From NCBI RefSeq assembly GCF_009834915.1, contig NZ_WVHS01000005.1:360469-424468 (forward strand): a stretch of 64,000 nt of DNA. Reading direction: 5' to 3'. Shown here in pieces: positions 58,336 through 64,000 of this stretch. Origin of the DNA: Hufsiella ginkgonis. GTDB lineage: Bacteria; Bacteroidota; Bacteroidia; Sphingobacteriales; Sphingobacteriaceae. A program made the position numbers and the translations under genes. How positions within the stretch are numbered: the stretch's first letter is position 1; every line of letters begins with the position of its first letter. The notes below the pieces were generated by a model that made no database searches, was not told the DNA's origin, and saw only the letters and a program-made list of their open reading frames with translations.

Positions 58336-61300
58336 TTCATTGATAACAGGCTTCGGCGTGTTTTCGTTATTATTCCTGGCAAGCTCCTGCAGTACCCGGA
58401 AACCCTGGTACGAGAAAAGTCAGCGATCATGGGCAACGGCAGGCTCACCCGACAGCCTTAAGCTCCTGTATTCCGTTTTCCTGGTGGGAGATGTGGGCAA
58501 CCCCGACAAAAACCGGCAGGAACCAACCCTTAAACTGCTGCAAAACCAGGTAAATCACCGCAACGAAGCGGCCATCGCCCGTGCAGATACCGCCAATACC
58601 ACCCGCGAAGAAGATGCGGTGATCTTCCTGGGCGACAATATTTACGAAAGCGGCCTTCCGGAACCTGACGCCGTAGACCGCAAGGAAAAAGAACGCCGCA
58701 TTATCGAGCAGATGAACGTGGTGAAGGGATTTAGAGGCCGCGCCATATTTGTGCCCGGCAACCACGATTGGCATGAAATGGGACCGAAAGGTCTCGAAAC
58801 GGTGAATCGCGAAGAACGGTTTGTAGAAGAGTACCTAAAGGCTGGCGATGTGTTCCTTCCCAGCAACGGCTGCGGAGGCCCGGTAGAGATCCGGATGAAC
58901 AACGACCTGGTGATCATCGCCATCGATACCCAATGGTGGCTGCATAAATACGAGAAGCCGCTGGCGCCTGATAACGGCTGCAGCGTGTCAAGCCGCCCTG
59001 AGCTTATCAGCCAGGTTAAAGATATCATCCTGCGAAATAAAGGCAAAAATATCCTCATCGCGCAGCACCACCCGCTGTTTAGCAACGGTACACATGGCGG
59101 GCATTTTACCCTGAAGGATTATTTTTTCCCCCTCACCCTGTTGAGAGACAACGCCTATATTCCCCTTCCGCTGATCGGCTCCATTTATCCGCTGCTAAGG
59201 CAATACGGTATCGCCCGGCAGGACCTTTCCAATAAAGATTACCAGCAGCTGAAGCGCGGTTTGTTATCCATTCTTGAAGATGAAAAGAATGTGGTACTTG
59301 CCACCGGGCACGAGCATGCGCTCCAGTTTAATAAGTACAAAGACCTGAACCACATTATCAGCGGCGCCGGAAGTAAATCCAACAGGTTGATCAAAGGCAA
59401 CGGTGCCTCATTTACGCATGGAACCAAAGGATTCGCACGTGTAAACTATTATGATAACGGGCAATGTTGGGTGGAATTCTGGGAACCCGAAGGAGATGGC
59501 GCGAAAGGGAAGCTCATGTACCGTACGCCTTTATACGCCATTCCGCCCAAAGGGATTGTAGAAGCGCGGGAAGAGAAGCTGATGAATTATAAGGACAGCA
59601 CAAAAGTACTGGCAGCGGGCGACTCCTACCGGGCCGGTAAGTTCCAGCGGCAGCTATACGGCGAACACTACCGTGAATCGTGGGCAACGCCGGTAAAGGT
59701 AAAATACCTGGACCCGTCGGTGTTTGCCGGGGGACTTACTCCCGTTAAAATGGGCGGCGGCCACCAGACCACTTCGCTGCAGCTGCAGGGTAAAGACGGC
59801 AACCTCTACCAGTTCAGGCTGATCGATAAGGATCCTTCGCGCTTGCTCCCCGAGGGTTTCCTGAAAACCTTTGCCGAAGATTTTGTGCAGGACCAGATCT
59901 CCTCCGCCCATCCATACGGGGCGATGGCAGTGCCCGACATGGCGAAAGCGATCGGGATCTATTACGCCAGTCCGCAATTAGTATACATGCCTAACAGCAG
60001 CCTGCTGGGGCCGTATATACAGCAGGTGGGCGGTAAAATGGGCTATATAGAGGCACGGCCTGACGAAGATGTGTCAGACTTCAAATCCTTTGGCAACGCA
60101 GCCAACGCCATCAGCACCAAAAAGCTGTACGAAAAGTTGCGGGATGATAATGACAACGAAGTGGACCAGAAGATGTTCCTTAAAGCCCGCCTGTTCGATA
60201 TCCTGATCGGCGACTGGGACCGCCACGAAGACCAATGGCGCTGGGCGGAATTCAAAAAGGAAAAGGGATCGGTGTACCGGCCTATCCCGCGCGACCGTGA
60301 CCAGGCTTTCGCCAAATATGATGGGTTGCTTCCATCTATCGCAAGTAAAGCGATCCCGGATCTGCAGTCGTTCACCTACGATATTAACAATGCCGTACAA
60401 CTGTCTATTGCGGCACGTAACCTTGACCGAAATTTCCTGAATAAGCTCTCGGCAGACGATTTTCTGAAGGCCGCTGACGAGATTTCGGCCAAACTGACCG
60501 ATGCCGTGATCACTTCATCGGTAAAAAAGATGCCTCCTGAAGCCTTCGCGCAGTCGGGCGAAGAGATCATTGCCAAGTTAAAATCGCGCCGCGGGCAACT
60601 ATCGACGGCTGCGGTTAAATATTACGAAGCGCTTTCGAAGGTGGTTACCGTGGCCGGCACCGATAAAAAGGAATTCTTTAAGATCGAGCAGTTGCCCGAA
60701 AGCACCAAAGTGCAGATATTCAAGATAGACAGTAATGAAAAGGTATCGAACAAGATATTCGAACGTACCTTTCACAGCAACGAAACAAAGGAGATCAACC
60801 TCTTCGCCCTTGCGGGAAAAGACAGCCTGACAGTTACAGACCGGGATGCCGCCCGCGCCATTAAAGTACGCTTTGTGGGCGGCGATGGCAAGGATGACAT
60901 AAACACCAGCGCCACGAGCCAACATGTAATTGTTTACGACAACAAAGAGGGCAACCACATCAATGCCGGGAAAAGGACTACGCTGAGGTTGTCTAAAGAC
61001 GATTCCGCCAACTTTTACGACCCGGATGCCTTCGAATACGACAAAAAAGGCCCGATACCTTACGGGGATTTTAATGGCGACGATGGCCTTTTCGTAGGAC
61101 TTGGCTATGGGATCAAGAAATATGGCTTCCGCAAAGATCCTTACGCGTATGAAACCGATCTCGCGGGCGCCTACGCACCCAAATCGGGTGCTTACCTGTT
61201 CAGGTACCGCGGCACTTTTTATTCGGTGCTCGGAAAAAACAATGATATCATAGCCACCGCCAAATACAACAGCCCTAAATACACCATTAACTATTACGGG

Positions 61301-62080
61301 GAAGGCAACTCTACCGAAAACATCGACAACGATAACCTTTTTTATCGTTTAAGAACACAAAACCTCAGCGCTTCGCTCCTCTTCCAGCATCGCTTTACGA
61401 AAGCTTTTAAAATGGGAATCGGTCCCGGGTTTGAATATTATAAGGTAACGCGTCCCGAGAAAAGGTTTGTAAACACCGCCGCCTTTCCCGAAAAAGAACA
61501 GGTGGAAGTTCCCGCCCGGTTTGGAACGGTAAGGTCTTACCTGGACATCGACTTTGTCGACAATCCGGTCTTCCCCGGTTCGGGAGTGAAGTTCCGTACG
61601 GAAGCAAACTACTTTAATGAATCCGGCGGAACTAATTTTAACTCGCTGCAGCTCAAAACCATCGGCTCATTTTACGCGACCCCCAACTTTAGCTTCCCTG
61701 TAACCCTGGCATTGCGAGCTGGAGCCGCTAAAAACTATGGCGATTATAAATTCTACCAAACTAATTCCCTGGGCAGTAACTCCTACCTCAGGGGATACAG
61801 GAACAACCGTTTCAGCGGTCGGAGCTATGTTTTCCAAAACACGGAGCTGCGCTTTAAGCTTACTGACCTGCGGAACTATATCTTTACCGGCAACCTGGGC
61901 GTGTTCGGTTTTTATGACTCGGGCCGGGTTTATTCCGCCAGCGCCGAATCAGGAAACTGGCATCATGGTTATGGCCCCGGCGTATGGATCAACTTCTACA
62001 ACAAGTTCCTGGTAACTACCGCTTACGGTATTTCGGGGGAAGGTAAGTACTTCACATTTACGGCAGGAATGCCATTTTAG
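58325..62080 (+). CDS. Lipoprotein fusion: metallophosphatase, kinase-like middle domain, outer membrane beta-barrel
   Basis: The 1251-residue protein has a lipobox (ASSC, C22). Residues about 45-370 form a calcineurin-like phosphoesterase: VFLVGDVG, FLGDNIYESG, VPGNHDW, HHPLFSNGTHGGH and TGHEHAL. Residues about 470-700 look like an atypical kinase (CotH/FAM20/HipA-like): GDWDRHEDQW at 629-638 and PIPRDRDQAF at 653-662, the spaced DRH and DxD expected of a catalytic and metal site. Residues about 1030-1251 form a surface-antigen/Omp85-type barrel (YLRGYRNNRFSG motif, ending TFTAGMPF). It would sit in the outer membrane, hydrolysing or transferring phosphate at the surface or in the periplasm. 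The kinase-like reading is inference. Confidence 0.85.
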   Translation: MKINSLITGFGVFSLLFLASSCSTRKPWYEKSQRSWATAGSPDSLKLLYSVFLVGDVGNPDKNRQEPTLKLLQNQVNHRNEAAIARADTANTTREEDAVIFLGDNIYESGLPEPDAVDRKEKERRIIEQMNVVKGFRGRAIFVPGNHDWHEMGPKGLETVNREERFVEEYLKAGDVFLPSNGCGGPVEIRMNNDLVIIAIDTQWWLHKYEKPLAPDNGCSVSSRPELISQVKDIILRNKGKNILIAQHHPLFSNGTHGGHFTLKDYFFPLTLLRDNAYIPLPLIGSIYPLLRQYGIARQDLSNKDYQQLKRGLLSILEDEKNVVLATGHEHALQFNKYKDLNHIISGAGSKSNRLIKGNGASFTHGTKGFARVNYYDNGQCWVEFWEPEGDGAKGKLMYRTPLYAIPPKGIVEAREEKLMNYKDSTKVLAAGDSYRAGKFQRQLYGEHYRESWATPVKVKYLDPSVFAGGLTPVKMGGGHQTTSLQLQGKDGNLYQFRLIDKDPSRLLPEGFLKTFAEDFVQDQISSAHPYGAMAVPDMAKAIGIYYASPQLVYMPNSSLLGPYIQQVGGKMGYIEARPDEDVSDFKSFGNAANAISTKKLYEKLRDDNDNEVDQKMFLKARLFDILIGDWDRHEDQWRWAEFKKEKGSVYRPIPRDRDQAFAKYDGLLPSIASKAIPDLQSFTYDINNAVQLSIAARNLDRNFLNKLSADDFLKAADEISAKLTDAVITSSVKKMPPEAFAQSGEEIIAKLKSRRGQLSTAAVKYYEALSKVVTVAGTDKKEFFKIEQLPESTKVQIFKIDSNEKVSNKIFERTFHSNETKEINLFALAGKDSLTVTDRDAARAIKVRFVGGDGKDDINTSATSQHVIVYDNKEGNHINAGKRTTLRLSKDDSANFYDPDAFEYDKKGPIPYGDFNGDDGLFVGLGYGIKKYGFRKDPYAYETDLAGAYAPKSGAYLFRYRGTFYSVLGKNNDIIATAKYNSPKYTINYYGEGNSTENIDNDNLFYRLRTQNLSASLLFQHRFTKAFKMGIGPGFEYYKVTRPEKRFVNTAAFPEKEQVEVPARFGTVRSYLDIDFVDNPVFPGSGVKFRTEANYFNESGGTNFNSLQLKTIGSFYATPNFSFPVTLALRAGAAKNYGDYKFYQTNSLGSNSYLRGYRNNRFSGRSYVFQNTELRFKLTDLRNYIFTGNLGVFGFYDSGRVYSASAESGNWHHGYGPGVWINFYNKFLVTTAYGISGEGKYFTFTAGMPF

Positions 62081-62105
62081 GATCTTTCAATCCGCTGCAT
62101 CCCCG

Positions 62106-62178
62106 TGTGAGTTCTCCATGTGCGCTGTGTTATAAGACATTTTTTCAACATAGCGCGCAAGGAGAACTCACATAGGCA
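62106..62178. repeat. Large imperfect inverted repeat between convergent genes
   Basis: GTGTGAGTTCTCCATGTGCG continuing CTGTGTT pairs with AACATAGCGCGCAAGGAGAA continuing CTCACAT: a stem of about 26 bp with three mismatches and a short T-containing loop (ATAAGACATTTTTTC). It sits between the stops of the metallophosphatase fusion and the subtilase and can terminate both transcripts. Confidence 0.75.
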
Positions 62179-62193
62179 CACGACCGATTACTA

Positions 62194-63816
62194 CTACTCT
62201 ATTACGGCCGCCGACGATGCGTCGGCCTTGGTACTTGCCGCCAGTTGCAGCGCATTATAGGCATTTACCACACCGCCCGATAAACAAACCTCCGAAAAGT
62301 CGAGTTTACCCGCATTCTTCACTTTCACTTTATGGTCCACCTTAGTTACCGAGCGCATAATAATATCCTTTACCTGTATGGCTGAAAGCGCCGGGTAATA
62401 AGAGCGGATCAATGCCGCCAACCCGGCTACCACCGGTGAAGCCATACTTGTACCATCGTGTTCTTTATATAAGGAGTTGGGAATGGTGGAGTTGATCTTT
62501 ACCCCGGGTGCGAATACGTCCACCGATTTTTTTCCGTAATTGGAAAAGTCGGCTACCAGGTCTTCGTCGTTCTTCCAGCCTGATGCGCCAACTTCAATCC
62601 AGGGTGCAACGCTGCCCATGGTAACGCCCACGGAGTCGCCATAGTTGCGGTTAGGGAAATTAGGGATCTTGTCCGTATTCTCTCCATCGTTTCCGGCTGC
62701 GTGGATCAGCAGCACGTCCTTAGCTGCGGCATACCTGATCGCAGAATCGACCAGGCCCTTAAAGGGAGAAAATGATTTTCCAAAGCTCATGTTAATTACT
62801 TTGGCGCCGTTATCAGCCGCATAGCGGATGGCGTTAGCTACATCCTTATCACGTTCGTCGCCATCGGGTACGGTGCGCACCGACATGATACGAACATTAT
62901 CCGCTACCCCTTTTACACCGACGTTATTATCGCGCACCGCGCCAATGATGCCGGCTACGTGGCTGCCATGATCGGCGTCGGGACCAGCCACATCGCCATT
63001 GCCGTAATACTTCTCTTTATTATTTTCGTAATTATCGCCTACGATGCTGCGCGGATCGAAGTCGAGGTTCAGGTGATAGCTGATCTGCGTATCGTAATAC
63101 TTGAGGCCTTCGTTCATGTCTTCGTCGAACGCTTTATAATCCGGATCTTTTTTCAGGGCGGCCTTAATCACCTTGATGGTTTTCGACTCCATGTCGTTAG
63201 CAGGCTTATATTTGTCCAAATCTTCCATGGTAAGTACCGGCCTGGCGATCTTGCGGGTGATGCTATCCGTATACCGCTTAAGTGTATGGTAATACTCCTG
63301 GCCATACTGCGCATTCTGCAGCTTATTCATGTACTCGGTCATAAATATGCGGTACCGCAAAAACTGCTTGCGTTCTTCGGCGCTTAGCGGGGTAGTGGGG
63401 AGCACCGATTCAAATTTCGGCTTGTAGATACGCACCTGCCGGGCGATCTCGAGATTATCCCATTGTACGTTGCCTTTGGCAGAGCCGATAAAATTCCAGC
63501 CATGTACATCATCGGCATAACCGTTTTTATCATCGTCTTTCCCGTTCCCGGGGATTTCCTTAGGATTTGTCCAGATCACGGCCTTCAGGTCCGGGTGATC
63601 GGTTTGTACGCCGCCATCTATCACGGCAACGGTTACGGGCTGGCTCTTCTTTCCTTTCAGCAGGCTATAGGCCTTCTCGGTACTGATGCCAAATACACCA
63701 TCCGACTGCAAGTCGAGATTTTGCCAGTTGGGCACCGGTTTCTCTTTTGGCTGTGCCACAGAGCACAACGGCAGCAGTGCTACAGCGATCAGGCTGGTTA
63801 ATTTATTCACTCTCAT
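62194..63816 (-). CDS. Secreted S8 family subtilase
   Basis: The 540-residue protein has a signal peptide ending SVAQ. Triad: D67 in VAVIDGG, H283 in DHGSHVAG and S457 in DGTSMASP; oxyanion N376 in HAAGND. The D-to-H distance of 216 residues is far longer than in subtilisin, owing to a charged helical insert (about 110-265) after DVHGWNFIGS; this is typical of a Bacteroidota group. No C-terminal sorting domain. A strong promoter lies at 63931-63960. The role is extracytoplasmic proteolysis. Confidence 0.94.
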   Translation of the reverse strand: MRVNKLTSLIAVALLPLCSVAQPKEKPVPNWQNLDLQSDGVFGISTEKAYSLLKGKKSQPVTVAVIDGGVQTDHPDLKAVIWTNPKEIPGNGKDDDKNGYADDVHGWNFIGSAKGNVQWDNLEIARQVRIYKPKFESVLPTTPLSAEERKQFLRYRIFMTEYMNKLQNAQYGQEYYHTLKRYTDSITRKIARPVLTMEDLDKYKPANDMESKTIKVIKAALKKDPDYKAFDEDMNEGLKYYDTQISYHLNLDFDPRSIVGDNYENNKEKYYGNGDVAGPDADHGSHVAGIIGAVRDNNVGVKGVADNVRIMSVRTVPDGDERDKDVANAIRYAADNGAKVINMSFGKSFSPFKGLVDSAIRYAAAKDVLLIHAAGNDGENTDKIPNFPNRNYGDSVGVTMGSVAPWIEVGASGWKNDEDLVADFSNYGKKSVDVFAPGVKINSTIPNSLYKEHDGTSMASPVVAGLAALIRSYYPALSAIQVKDIIMRSVTKVDHKVKVKNAGKLDFSEVCLSGGVVNAYNALQLAASTKADASSAAVIE

Positions 63817-63930
63817 ATCTTAATCTTTTACAGAAGAACTAACGAAAAAAACCGACGTGCGATTTCTGTTAATTCCCAAAATCTAAATTATTACATCAGT
63901 ATGAAAATCAAATGAAATACTGAGGATAAG

Positions 63931-63960
63931 CAAAGGTAGAAACGGTTAGGTATAAAGCAA
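63931..63960 (-). promoter_or_regulatory. Promoter of the subtilase gene (TTG-N19-TACCTTTG)
   Basis: TTG (63958-63960) and TACCTTTG (63931-63938) on the minus strand, 19 bp apart, lie 114 bp upstream of the ATG, giving a leader of about 105 nt. Confidence 0.7.
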
Positions 63961-63991
63961 GAAAACCCTCGTGCAATGCACGAAGGTTTTC
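63961..63991. terminator. Hairpin terminator of a gene beyond the right edge
   Basis: GAAAACCCTCGTGCA pairs with TGCACGAAGGTTTTC (one mismatch), flanked by AT-rich DNA. No plus-strand gene ends here, so it should belong to a minus-strand gene to the right, just upstream of the subtilase promoter. Confidence 0.65.
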
Positions 63992-64000
63992 AATAAAAGT

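Noticed and set aside
1..64000. CRISPR array, tRNA/rRNA, prophage or transposon
   Set aside because: No regularly spaced direct repeats beyond the 21-bp promoter repeats, no recognisable tRNA or rRNA sequence, no integrase or transposase frame.

Overview
The window reads as chromosomal DNA of a member of the Bacteroidota, most likely near the Chitinophagaceae. The reasons are a SusC/SusD pair, lipoproteins with the loose Bacteroidota lipobox, many secreted CAZymes, several promoters with a TAnnTTTG -7 box about 19-21 bp from a TTG, weak Shine-Dalgarno sequences, and intergenic spacers built of short tandem words (GAATAGA, AGCTGAC, ACGTCAAA). The genus assignment is inference. I see no rRNA, tRNA, CRISPR array, integrase or transposase.

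Region 1 (1-19,092, all minus strand) is a polysaccharide utilization locus. In transcription order it holds a ROK kinase, a membrane-spanning regulator (LamG/Kelch-like ectodomain, one membrane helix, winged-helix plus BTAD-like cytoplasmic part), a fused SGNH plus alpha/beta hydrolase esterase, an MG2/plug-like surface protein, an alginate-lyase-like plus beta-helix protein, a GH92 alpha-mannosidase, a triple FAS1 lipoprotein, SusC, and SusD cut by the window edge. Together these suggest sensing, surface capture, deacylation, cleavage and phosphorylation of a glycan.

Region 2 (19,200-39,000) mixes metabolism with more carbohydrate genes: a DUF418 membrane protein, branched-chain aminotransferase, M28 peptidase, a small WGxP-repeat secreted protein, DUF2264 protein, SDR fructuronate-reductase-like enzyme, methyltransferase, an AhpD-like/AhpC pair, S9 peptidase, DNA-3-methyladenine glycosylase, a fragment of a B12-binding radical SAM protein next to a methyltransferase, GH78 rhamnosidase divergent from a heparinase II/III-like lyase, and a GDPD lipoprotein. 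GH78, the lyase, DUF2264 and the SDR point to rhamnose- and uronate-containing polysaccharides.

Region 3 (38,800-45,500) is a TetR-controlled tripartite RND efflux operon with matching palindromes (CTAAC-N3-GTTAG) before tetR and before the pump genes.

Region 4 (45,500-64,000) holds two related PI-PLC-like/GDPD-like phosphodiesterases, a beta-barrel protein, a Gfo/Idh/MocA oxidoreductase, a basic Ala/Lys-rich protein, an Ask_Ect-type aspartokinase, a DUF3095 cyclase-fold protein, two more WGxP proteins, an NTF2-like secreted protein, a DUF2652 cyclase-fold protein convergent with an HD-PycTM membrane protein, an SdiA-regulated-like lipoprotein overlapping a metallophosphatase/kinase-like/beta-barrel giant, and a subtilase.

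The strongest unexplained signal is the WGxP family. Three small secreted paralogs, two adjacent and one 30 kb away, each carry three degenerate [AL]PxFxWGxP repeats. All three have the same promoter layout: TTCACC-type direct repeats with exactly 21-bp period, locked at 38 bp from a TACTTTTG -7 box. This looks like a regulon of uncharacterised exported proteins driven by a direct-repeat-binding (LytTR-like) activator. The second is the local concentration of class III cyclase-fold proteins near a PycTM effector-like protein.
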